From Clostridiales bacterium UBA2432 (GTDB taxonomy: Bacteria > Bacillota > Clostridia > Lachnospirales > Vallitaleaceae), in contig DDQW01000096.1 in the NCBI GenBank assembly GCA_002342805.1, positions 75,058 to 83,992 on the forward strand: a stretch of 8,935 nt of DNA. The letters are read 5' to 3'. The translations under genes and the position numbers were made by a program. Positions 1 through 5,851 of the stretch are shown piece by piece. How positions within the stretch are numbered: position 1 is the stretch's first letter; each line of letters starts with the position of its first letter. A model generated the notes under the pieces. The model had not been told where the DNA came from. It searched no databases and was given only the letters and a program-made list of their open reading frames with translations.

Positions 1-1191
1 GATGAGATTTTAGTTAAAGTTGTCAGTAACAGTATCTGTATGTCAACGTACAAGGCTGTCATTCAAGGAACAAAACATAAACGTGTTCCTGAAAATATAG
101 CAACAAACCCGACGATTATGGGGCATGAATTTGCCGGTGAAATTGTCGAAGTTGGTAAAAAGTGGCAAGACCAATTTAAAGCCGGAGAAAAATTTGCCAT
201 ACAACCGGCGTTAAACTATAAGGGGAGCCCCTATGCGCCGGGGTATTCATTTGAATTTTTTGGTGGACTGACAAATTATTGTGTTATTCCTCAAGAAGTT
301 ATGGAATTAGGATTTTTACTACACTATGATGGTGAGAGTTATTATGATGCTTCCTTATCTGAACCCATGAGTTGTGTTATTGGTGGTTTCCATGCAAATT
401 ATCATACAGAAACCGGTAAATATATACATCACATGGGAATTAAAGAAGGCGGTAAAATGGCACTCTTAGCTGGAGTTGGTCCAATGGGATTAGGAGCAAT
501 CGATTATGCCCTTCACTGTGACCGAAAACCGTCCCTCTTAGTTGTAACAGATATTAATGAAGACCGACTAGACCGAGCAAAATGCTTGTTTCCTATAGAA
601 GAAGCAAAAAAACAAGGGGTAGAACTTCATTATGTTAATACAGCAACAAAAGATGATGCTGTAGCTAGCTTATTGGAATTATCTTCAGGAACTGGCTATG
701 ATGATGTATTTGCTTATGCGCCGGTTGTTCCGGTTATTGAACAAGCAGATGCTATTTTAGGAAAAGACGGTTGTTTGAATTTCTTTGCAGGACCTTCTGA
801 TAATACATTTAGCGCAAAGGTGAATTTTTATAACATACATTATACACCCACGCATATTATGGGTTCAACAGGCGGTAATGATGATGATATGAAGGAATCG
901 TTGGAGATGTCATCCAAAGGATTAATTAATCCGGCAGTTATGCTTACACACGTTGGTGGAATTGATAGTGCGATTGATACTATACTGAATTTACCTAAAA
1001 TACCCGGAGGCAAAAAAATTGTATATAACGATATTGAAATGCCAATGACTGCGATTGAAGACTTTGAAAAACTAGGAGAAACTAATCCCTTATTTAAAGG
1101 ATTAGCAGAGTGCGTAAACAAAAGCAATGGACTTTGGAATGCTGAAGCTGAACGTTATTTACTTGAGCATGGTAAAAAACGTCAGTATTAA
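1..1191 (+). CDS. Zinc-dependent medium-chain dehydrogenase (sorbitol/threonine dehydrogenase-like), 5' truncated
   Basis: The reading frame is open from base 1, so the true start lies outside the window; the ATG at base 40 is internal because conserved family sequence precedes it. The 396 visible residues cover most of an MDR-family NAD(P)-dependent alcohol or polyol dehydrogenase, with perhaps 25-30 N-terminal residues missing. Putative catalytic zinc ligands are Cys13 (SICMSTYK), His42 and Glu43 (GHEF) and Glu121 (EPMSC), numbered from base 1. The Rossmann nucleotide-binding motif GVGPMG is at 158-163, and Asp184 ends the second strand (VVTDIN), which favours NAD over NADP. The four-cysteine structural zinc loop of classical alcohol dehydrogenases is absent, as in sorbitol dehydrogenases. 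The sequence resembles the group often annotated as L-sorbose-1-phosphate reductase or threonine dehydrogenase-like, but the substrate cannot be read from the sequence. The gene probably ends transcription at the hairpin at 1330-1375. Confidence 0.88.
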   Translation, partial: DEILVKVVSNSICMSTYKAVIQGTKHKRVPENIATNPTIMGHEFAGEIVEVGKKWQDQFKAGEKFAIQPALNYKGSPYAPGYSFEFFGGLTNYCVIPQEVMELGFLLHYDGESYYDASLSEPMSCVIGGFHANYHTETGKYIHHMGIKEGGKMALLAGVGPMGLGAIDYALHCDRKPSLLVVTDINEDRLDRAKCLFPIEEAKKQGVELHYVNTATKDDAVASLLELSSGTGYDDVFAYAPVVPVIEQADAILGKDGCLNFFAGPSDNTFSAKVNFYNIHYTPTHIMGSTGGNDDDMKESLEMSSKGLINPAVMLTHVGGIDSAIDTILNLPKIPGGKKIVYNDIEMPMTAIEDFEKLGETNPLFKGLAECVNKSNGLWNAEAERYLLEHGKKRQY

Positions 1192-1268
1192 GTTGTGTGG
1201 CACAGTCAAAGTGAGGCTTTTTCATTAACACCCCAAGGTTTTTGAATAGCAGTTTAGATTCGTCATTT

Positions 1269-1309
1269 TGACTGATTAGTCATAGATGCACTCAACGGTC
1301 AACGTTGAG
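1269..1309. other. Two small inverted repeats in the 3' region after the dehydrogenase
   Basis: The 236-bp gap between the dehydrogenase and the SLH gene holds two short perfect inverted repeats before the terminator. The first is TGACT-gatt-AGTCA at 1269-1282. The second is CTCAACG-gtcaa-CGTTGAG at 1291-1309, a 7-bp stem with a 5-nt loop. Neither is followed by a T-run, so neither looks like an intrinsic terminator. They could be mRNA 3'-end structures, operator sites or chance. I see no convincing ORF in the gap. Confidence 0.35.
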
Positions 1310-1329
1310 GCAATACATAATCTTCCATT

Positions 1330-1375
1330 AAATAAGATAAATCAGGTTCTCTGATTTATCTTATTTGCTTTTTGC
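1330..1375 (+). terminator. Strong Rho-independent terminator
   Basis: A perfect 16-bp stem (AAATAAGATAAATCAG at 1330-1345 paired with 1351-1366) has a 5-nt loop GTTCT and is followed by GCTTTTTGC. It lies about 140 nt after the dehydrogenase stop codon and most likely ends that transcript. The -35 region of the next promoter begins at its trailing edge. Confidence 0.85.
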
Positions 1376-1392
1376 TTACTTTATGGTAAAAT
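1365..1392 (+). promoter_or_regulatory. SigA-type promoter for the SLH gene operon
   Basis: A -35-like TTGCTT at 1365-1370 is separated by 16 bp from a -10 TAAAAT at 1387-1392. The TG at 1384-1385 gives an extended -10. It lies about 35 bp upstream of the SLH gene ATG, which has an AGGAGG ribosome binding site at 1417-1422. The -35 overlaps the end of the preceding terminator. Confidence 0.6.
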
Positions 1393-1427
1393 ACACATAA
1401 TGTACAGATGTAGATTAGGAGGAACAT

Positions 1428-2009
1428 ATGCTATTGGATAAGAAAAAAATTATATATATATATGTTTTGATTGTGACAATAATAATGAGTGGAATAAATG
1501 GAGTAGAGATTTTTGCGGCGACAAATGATGAAAGCTATGCAGGAAATCAACTACAACAATTAGGCGTACTGACCGGTTATTCAGATGGAAGCTTGGGACT
1601 CGAACGTAATATAACTCGAGCTGAAGTGGCAACAATGATGGTTAGAATTCGAGGATACGGTAGTCGTACGGCTCCTGGTGAGATAAAGGAGTTTTCGGAT
1701 ATTACGACTGGACATTGGGCCTATAATCATGTGCAAAACGCTTTTCGCTTAAATATGATTCAAGGGTATCCGGATCAAAGTTTCCAACCGGAAGCTAATA
1801 TACGTTATCAAGAAGTTGTTGCTATTATGGTAAATACTTTAGGATATAAAGAGCAACTCACTGGCGAATGGCCGATGAATTACATTAATAAAGCTAAAGA
1901 AATCGGTGTCATTCCTGCAAACAGTCAAACGGATCCCGGACACATTGTTACTCGAGGTGAGATGGCCTTAATCGTATGGGATACGCTTTTAGTGAAGATA
2001 ACAAATTAA
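1428..2009 (+). CDS. Secreted S-layer homology (SLH) domain protein
   Basis: This is a 193-residue exported protein. Residues 5-31 form a signal peptide with a lysine-rich start (KKK), a hydrophobic core and a likely cleavage site near FAA-TND. Almost all of the mature protein is three SLH repeats: about 36-77 (LGVLTGYSDGS, then TRAE at 63-66), 89-140 (FSDI, HWAY, GYPDQSF, and RYQE at 126-129 in the TRAE position) and 145-190 (GVIPANS, TRGE at 175-178). SLH domains bind pyruvylated secondary cell-wall polymers and hold proteins on the envelope. No enzymatic or binding domain is attached, which is unusual because SLH repeats normally anchor something else. The start is set by AGGAGG five bases upstream of the ATG. 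It is the first gene of a probable operon, 39 bp before the AIR-synthase-like gene. Confidence 0.88.
   Translation: MLLDKKKIIYIYVLIVTIIMSGINGVEIFAATNDESYAGNQLQQLGVLTGYSDGSLGLERNITRAEVATMMVRIRGYGSRTAPGEIKEFSDITTGHWAYNHVQNAFRLNMIQGYPDQSFQPEANIRYQEVVAIMVNTLGYKEQLTGEWPMNYINKAKEIGVIPANSQTDPGHIVTRGEMALIVWDTLLVKITN
1443..1463 (+). repeat. A7 run followed by a TA dinucleotide repeat in the signal-peptide region
   Basis: A run of seven A at 1443-1449 is followed by six TA units at 1451-1462, encoding the KKIIYIYV start of the signal peptide. Simple repeats near the start of a surface-protein gene can slip and switch expression on or off. Here the tract is short and may only reflect AT-rich codon use. 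Confidence 0.4.
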
Positions 2010-2048
2010 GGCATGAATATAGAGATTTGTAAAGATTGGTAGGGATAT

Positions 2049-3071
2049 ATGAACATTGGAAAAGTACCTGAAACGGTTTTAAAACGGTCAATTTTTAAAC
2101 AATTACAAGTAAAAAGAGATGAAGTTCTTATCGGTCCGGGGGTCGGAGAAGACTGTGGTATAATACAAGTAGCCCCGGAAGAAGCGATTGTATTATCAAC
2201 GGATCCTATAACAGGAACTGCTCATGGAGTAGGGACTTTGGCTGTACATATTACACTGAATGATTTGGCTGCAAGCGGAGCGACACCTATAGGATTACTC
2301 TTGACCTTGTTGTTACCGGATGGATATACAGAAGATGCATTAAAAGAATTAATGTTTGAAATCAATGACGCATCTAAAAAATTCAACGTTCAAATCATTG
2401 GAGGACATTCGGAGGTTACAGGAGCCGTTAATCAACCAATTGTTAGTGTGACCGGTGTTGGTAAAATTGATAAAGACCGTGTGATGCAGGCAGATAAGGT
2501 TAAGCCGGGTATGGACATCCTAATGACAAAATGGGCAGGCATTGAAGGAACAACCATTATCGCTCATGAAGGTGAACATCTGTTAAAAACATACTATCAT
2601 CCAGACTTGGTTACCAAGGCTAAATCATTTAATCAATATTTATCAATTGTCAAAGAAAGCCAGATTGCCATGAAGTTTGATGTATATGCGATGCATGATG
2701 TTACAGAAGGTGGAATATTTGGGGCCTTATGGGAGCTTGGAGAAAAAATCAATCTAGGCTTAACGGTTGATCAATCAAAAATTCCGCTACAACAAGAAAC
2801 CATTGAGATATGTGAATATTTTGATTTGAATCCATATATGCTTATAGGTAGTGGATCACTACTTATAGTAACAGAAAACGGGCATGAAATGGTTGATGCA
2901 ATGAAAGAAGCCGGTATCTTGGCAACAGTCATCGGCAAAGTCGATGAAGGCAATCATAAACGTATTAAATTTGAAGAAACATATCGCTCTATCGTTCCGC
3001 CAAAGTCGGATGAACTCTATAAAGCCATAGAGCGATATGAAAAAAAAAAGATATGGAGGGATCATGAATGA
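2049..3071 (+). CDS. AIR synthase-related (PurM/HypE-like) protein
   Basis: This 340-residue protein belongs to the PurM/HypE/SelD/ThiL ATP-binding superfamily. The N-terminal domain has GPGVGEDC at 29-36, the acidic segment LSTDPITGT at 49-57, and the LAVHITLNDLAASGATP block at 64-80, which resembles the conserved ND..A.GA.P of this fold. GGHSEVTGAVNQP (118-130) closes the domain. The C-terminal domain carries MHDVTEGGIFGALWE (215-229) and IGSGSLL (266-272). It is not standard HypE because the C-terminal PRIC-type carbamoylation motif is missing, and no [NiFe] hydrogenase maturation gene lies nearby. The superfamily usually activates a carbonyl or amide oxygen by phosphorylation, but the substrate here is unknown. 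It resembles a clostridial group annotated only as AIR synthase. The start has a modest GGTAGGGA site just upstream. Its stop overlaps the next gene by 4 bp (ATGA). Confidence 0.85.
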   Translation: MNIGKVPETVLKRSIFKQLQVKRDEVLIGPGVGEDCGIIQVAPEEAIVLSTDPITGTAHGVGTLAVHITLNDLAASGATPIGLLLTLLLPDGYTEDALKELMFEINDASKKFNVQIIGGHSEVTGAVNQPIVSVTGVGKIDKDRVMQADKVKPGMDILMTKWAGIEGTTIIAHEGEHLLKTYYHPDLVTKAKSFNQYLSIVKESQIAMKFDVYAMHDVTEGGIFGALWELGEKINLGLTVDQSKIPLQQETIEICEYFDLNPYMLIGSGSLLIVTENGHEMVDAMKEAGILATVIGKVDEGNHKRIKFEETYRSIVPPKSDELYKAIERYEKKKIWRDHE

Positions 3072-3550
3072 AAGAGCAACTATTATATGCATTAGAAAAT
3101 CACAGCAAAAGAACGGTTAAAGATTTAGCCGCGATGTTTGGTACCTCTGAAGATGTTATTAGTGAAGAGTTAACTCAGATGGAAAAAGAACGTATAATCT
3201 GTGGTTACCATGCATTGATTAATTGGGACAAGACGAATACAGATAAAGTGACAGCCTTAATTGAGGTGCGAGTTACGCCACAACGTGGTGAGGGATTTGA
3301 TAAAATTGCCCGACGCATTTACATGTTCGAAGAAGTAAAGTCTGTTTATCTTATGTCTGGTGGTTTTGACCTTACAGTGATTATTGAAGGTGCGACAATG
3401 AAAGAAGTGGCATTGTTTGTGGGACAAAAATTAGCTCCTTTAGAATCGGTATTAAGTACAGCGACGCACTTTGTTTTGAAGAAATATAAAGACTACGGTG
3501 TTATATTTGAAGAAGAACGTAAAGATGAAAGAATGGCGGTGACACCATGA
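3068..3550 (+). CDS. Lrp/AsnC-family transcriptional regulator
   Basis: This 160-residue cytoplasmic DNA-binding protein has an N-terminal winged helix-turn-helix at about 3-50 (TVKDLAAMFGTSEDVISEELTQMEKERII) and a RAM ligand-binding and oligomerization domain at about 62-140. The RAM domain includes the signature SGGFDL at 97-102. Members of this family sense amino acids or related metabolites and usually regulate transport or metabolism genes. The C-terminal tail (145-160) is charged. The start codon overlaps the previous stop as ATGA (3068-3071), and GGAGGG at 3055-3060 serves as the ribosome binding site. Its stop overlaps the aminotransferase start the same way. The likely role, inferred from position, is local control of its own operon in response to a substrate or product of the aminotransferase; no operator is identified. 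Confidence 0.9.
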   Translation: MKEQLLYALENHSKRTVKDLAAMFGTSEDVISEELTQMEKERIICGYHALINWDKTNTDKVTALIEVRVTPQRGEGFDKIARRIYMFEEVKSVYLMSGGFDLTVIIEGATMKEVALFVGQKLAPLESVLSTATHFVLKKYKDYGVIFEEERKDERMAVTP

Positions 3551-4725
3551 TGAATCGTGAGTTAAATCGAATTGCAACAAATATACCCCCGTCCGGCATA
3601 CGTAAATTTTTTGATATTGTTACAACAATGGAAGATGCTATTTCTTTAGGAGTAGGGGAACCTGACTTTGATACACCTTGGCATATTCGTGAAGAGGGAA
3701 TCTATAGTCTTGAAAGAGGGCGAACTTTTTATACATCCAATGCAGGATTGGTTGAGTTACGTCAAGAGATTTGCAACTACTTAAAACGACGGTTTGATTT
3801 AGACTATCACTATGATACGGAAATTGCTGTAACTGTTGGGGGGAGCGAAGGCATTGATGCTACACTAAGAACTATCTTAAATCCAGGAGACGAAGTCTTA
3901 GTTCCTGAACCCTCATTTGTATGCTATAAACCTTGTGTGGCCTTGTCTGGTGGAATACCGGTTCCGATTGCTTTAAAGGTAGAAAATGAATTCCGATTAA
4001 CGCGTGCAGAAGTCGAAGAGCATTTGACAGAGAAAACAAAAGCAATTATTTTATCTTTTCCTAATAATCCAACAGGTGCTATTATGACGCGAGAGGATCT
4101 GCAAGCTATTGCTGATGTAGCTATTGAGAATGACTTAATTGTTATTTCGGATGAAATTTATGCAGAACTTAGCTATGGAGAAGAACATGTGAGCATTGCA
4201 ACCTTAGACGGTATGCGTGAACGTACAATTGTCGTCAGTGGTTTTTCTAAAGCATACGCAATGACAGGATGGAGAATTGGATATGTGGTTGCTCCGGCGC
4301 ATTTTATTGATGTGCTAAAGATTATTCATCAATATGCGATTATGTGTTCACCGACAACGAGTCAATATGCGGCATTAGAAGCAGCCAAAAATGGTGATAA
4401 GGATATTGAAGAAATGAAGGTGGCCTATGATCAACGGCGACGATTGATGGTTGAGTATTTGAATAATATGGGTCTAGAATGCTTTGAACCGCAAGGAGCT
4501 TTTTATGTGTTTCCATCGATTCAAAGTACCGGACTGACATCAGAAGAGTTTGCCACCCAATTATTAAAGTCAAAAAAAGTTGCGGTGGTACCCGGAACTG
4601 CATTTGGTGACTCGGGAGAAGGCTTCATACGTTGCAGCTATGCTTATTCAGTGGATGAACTGAAAATCGCATTAGAGAGAATTGAAGAATTTGTAACAGA
4701 AATCAAGGAAAATAGAGCAAAATAA
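3547..4725 (+). CDS. PLP-dependent class I/II aminotransferase
   Basis: This 392-residue fold-type I aminotransferase matches the usual family length of about 390. Key residues are visible: NNPTG at 173-177 (Asn174 contacts PLP), SDEIY at 201-205 (Asp202 pairs with the pyridine nitrogen), SGFSKAYAMTGWRIGY at 231-246 with the PLP-binding Lys235, and FIRCSY around Arg362, which binds the substrate carboxylate. It belongs with the aspartate aminotransferase I-gamma group, which includes aspartate, alanine, aromatic and N-acetyl-diaminopimelate (PatA-like) aminotransferases; the amino donor cannot be assigned. Two ATGs are possible, at 3547 and 3550. The first overlaps the lrp-type stop as ATGA and was chosen. 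There is no strong separate ribosome binding site, so translation is probably coupled to the regulator gene. The gene ends 12 bp before the bidirectional terminator. Confidence 0.93.
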   Translation: MMNRELNRIATNIPPSGIRKFFDIVTTMEDAISLGVGEPDFDTPWHIREEGIYSLERGRTFYTSNAGLVELRQEICNYLKRRFDLDYHYDTEIAVTVGGSEGIDATLRTILNPGDEVLVPEPSFVCYKPCVALSGGIPVPIALKVENEFRLTRAEVEEHLTEKTKAIILSFPNNPTGAIMTREDLQAIADVAIENDLIVISDEIYAELSYGEEHVSIATLDGMRERTIVVSGFSKAYAMTGWRIGYVVAPAHFIDVLKIIHQYAIMCSPTTSQYAALEAAKNGDKDIEEMKVAYDQRRRLMVEYLNNMGLECFEPQGAFYVFPSIQSTGLTSEEFATQLLKSKKVAVVPGTAFGDSGEGFIRCSYAYSVDELKIALERIEEFVTEIKENRAK

Positions 4726-4737
4726 AAATATATAAAA

Positions 4738-4768
4738 AAAACTGACTTTATAAGTTAAAGTCAGTTTT
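4738..4768. terminator. Bidirectional Rho-independent terminator
   Basis: The stem AAAACTGACTTTA (4738-4750) pairs with TAAAGTCAGTTTT (4756-4768) around the loop TAAGT. Read on +, it ends in TTTT and terminates the aminotransferase operon, 12 bp after the stop. Read on -, the hairpin is followed by eight T (complement of A4734-4741) and terminates the perR-like gene, 10 bp after its stop. The minus-strand direction looks stronger. Confidence 0.87.
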
Positions 4769-4778
4769 AAAACTTAAA

Positions 4779-5216
4779 TTAATCATTAATTTTATTTTGT
4801 TCTTTTTTGCTCTTGCATTCTTTACACGTTCCATAAAAATACACTTTTTCACTAACAATATCAAAGTCAGTTTCTTTTTGAACGTTTTCTTTAAAATCTT
4901 TTAAAGAATCTGTATGCAAATCAATAACTTTACCACAGTTTAAACAAATCATGTGTGGATGCGACTTAATGGTTGCATCATACCTTGAACTATCATCACC
5001 GATATTTAGTTCTGTAGCTAAATCGGATTTCTTGAGTGCATCTAGTGTTTTGTATACAGTTGCTAAGCTCATGGTTGGGTGGCTTTGTCTAAGAGCAGTA
5101 TATATATCTTCTGCAGTAGGATGTGATGACGTTTCGTATAAGACTTTATATATTGCTAAGCGTTGTGGAGTGACTTTGAGTTTCTTGGCTTTTAGAATTT
5201 CTGCGAGTTGTTCCAT
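4779..5216 (-). CDS. perR: Fur-family regulator, PerR-like
   Basis: This 145-residue metal-dependent repressor has a winged helix at about 1-78, including VTPQRLAIY, HPTAEDIY and LATVYKTLD, followed by a dimerization domain. Two CxxC pairs (CLNC at 91-94, CKEC at 131-134) form the structural zinc site. By alignment from memory with B. subtilis PerR, all five regulatory metal ligands are present: His32, Asp80, His86, His88 and Asp99. An Asp rather than Glu at the last position, and the absence of the HFHHH stretch of Fur, favour a peroxide sensor over an iron-uptake regulator. The start is ATG at 5216. An upstream TTG at 5243 is in frame, but the GGAGGAGG ribosome binding site (5223-5230) lies inside that extension. 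The gene diverges from the CheX-like gene, and a Fur/PerR-type operator overlaps its promoter, so it is probably autoregulated. Confidence 0.88.
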   Translation of the reverse strand: MEQLAEILKAKKLKVTPQRLAIYKVLYETSSHPTAEDIYTALRQSHPTMSLATVYKTLDALKKSDLATELNIGDDSSRYDATIKSHPHMICLNCGKVIDLHTDSLKDFKENVQKETDFDIVSEKVYFYGTCKECKSKKEQNKIND

Positions 5217-5222
5217 CAGAAA

Positions 5223-5230
5223 CCTCCTCC
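5223..5230 (-). promoter_or_regulatory. Ribosome binding site that sets the perR-like start
   Basis: GGAGGAGG on the minus strand ends 6 nt before the ATG at 5216-5214. It is a near-perfect anti-16S match at ideal spacing, which rules out the longer TTG-started version whose codons would span this site as Arg-Arg-Arg. Confidence 0.9.
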
Positions 5231-5251
5231 TATTAGATAACAAGTATCAAA

Positions 5252-5266
5252 TGATAATATATATCA
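5252..5266. promoter_or_regulatory. Fur/PerR-type operator over the perR-like promoter
   Basis: TGATAATATATATCA matches the 7-1-7 Fur box (TGATAATNATTATCA) at 12 of 14 fixed positions and the PerR box (TTATAATNATTATAA) at 10 of 14. It is the core of a longer inverted repeat, AAATGATA-atata-TATCATTT at 5249-5269. It sits from the -10 element through the expected transcription start of the perR-like gene, a classic repressing position. Confidence 0.65.
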
Positions 5267-5294
5267 TTTTATAATAAAAACGAGAAAATGTCAA
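5266..5294 (-). promoter_or_regulatory. Consensus SigA promoter of the perR-like gene
   Basis: On the minus strand a perfect -35 TTGACA (5294-5289) is separated by 17 bp from the -10 TAAAAT (5271-5266). The expected start of transcription near 5259 lies inside the operator, and the leader to the ATG is about 43 nt. Confidence 0.85.
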
Positions 5295-5317
5295 GATGTT
5301 GAACAATACGAATAATT

Positions 5318-5346
5318 TTGACGCTTAAAAGAAATGATGGTAAAAT
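5318..5346 (+). promoter_or_regulatory. SigA promoter of the cheX-trmL operon
   Basis: A -35 TTGACG (5318-5323) is followed by a 17-bp spacer and the -10 TAAAAT (5341-5346). The TG at 5338-5339 forms an extended -10. The ribosome binding site AAGGAGGT (5363-5370) precedes the ATG at 5377. This is not a sigma-D (flagellar) type promoter. Confidence 0.82.
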
Positions 5347-5348
5347 AA

Positions 5349-5363
5349 ATATAACGATTATGA
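5349..5363. promoter_or_regulatory. Possible weak PerR box downstream of the cheX promoter
   Basis: ATATAACGATTATGA matches the PerR box (TTATAATNATTATAA) at 11 of 14 fixed positions, with the right half ATTAT intact. It lies between the -10 and the ribosome binding site, where a bound repressor would block transcription. In AT-rich DNA a match of this quality can occur by chance. Confidence 0.3.
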
Positions 5364-5376
5364 AGGAGGTCATGAT

Positions 5377-5850
5377 ATGGCTGGAATTAATGTGGAATAT
5401 ATAAATCCGTTTATTAGTGCGGCTCAAACTGTCTTAAAAGACTTTAGTCAGATTGAGTCATCAATGGGGAAACCTTATCTGAAACAGGCAACATATGAAG
5501 GAGATATCCTTGCTGTTATTATTGGAATTACAGGCGTTTTACGTGGTCAAGTTATTCTTACCATGGAGACAGAGACAGCGTGCTATATCGCCTCTAAGAT
5601 GATGATGGGAATGCCGGTGCCTGAATTAAATGACATGGCTAAGAGTGCAGTCAGTGAAATGTCAAATATGATTCTTGGAAATGCAGCGACAATTTTTTCG
5701 ACGAAAAACATAGCACTTGACATTACACCGCCAACCATTACATTAGGAAATAACTTGAGTTTTTCTGTCAGTGATTCAAAAACAATCTGTGTTCCATTAA
5801 CATTTAATAATTATACCTTAGAAATCAATATTGCAATAAAGGAAGCGTAG
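5377..5850 (+). CDS. CheX-like chemotaxis phosphatase-family protein
   Basis: This 157-residue soluble protein has no signal peptide or membrane segment and consists of a single CheC/CheX/FliY-type phosphatase domain. The signature helix SAVSEMSNMILGNAATIFS (90-108) contains the ExxN pair, Glu94 and Asn97, which in CheX dephosphorylates phospho-CheY. The segment GDILAVIIGITGVLRGQVILTME (42-64) and the later PTITLGNNLSFSV (119-131) fit the CheX beta-sheet. CheC has two such ExxN helices; only one is seen here, as expected for CheX. No cheA, cheY, mcp or flagellar gene is nearby, so the protein may serve a distant chemotaxis cluster or another response-regulator pathway. It is transcribed from its own promoter and is followed after one base by trmL. 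Confidence 0.85.
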   Translation: MAGINVEYINPFISAAQTVLKDFSQIESSMGKPYLKQATYEGDILAVIIGITGVLRGQVILTMETETACYIASKMMMGMPVPELNDMAKSAVSEMSNMILGNAATIFSTKNIALDITPPTITLGNNLSFSVSDSKTICVPLTFNNYTLEINIAIKEA

Positions 5851-5851
5851 A

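Noticed and set aside
840..1127. Minus-strand open frame of 95 codons inside the dehydrogenase gene.
   Set aside because: It has no ribosome binding site or recognizable motif and lies opposite well-conserved dehydrogenase sequence; a shadow frame.
3040..3055. A10 run near the end of the AIR-synthase-like gene as a possible transcriptional slippage or frameshift site fusing it to the Lrp gene.
   Set aside because: Shifting into the Lrp gene frame reaches a stop at 3065-3067 before its ATG, and the other frame also ends soon after, so no fusion can result.
2049..3071. Assignment of the AIR-synthase-like protein as HypE, SelD or PurM.
   Set aside because: It lacks the HypE C-terminal motif and the SelD Cys/Sec-containing glycine-rich start, and the neighbours do not fit purine, selenium or hydrogenase pathways.
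4951..5274. Plus-strand open frame opposite the perR-like gene.
   Set aside because: It is antisense to a clearly conserved regulator and its promoter, and shows no family features.
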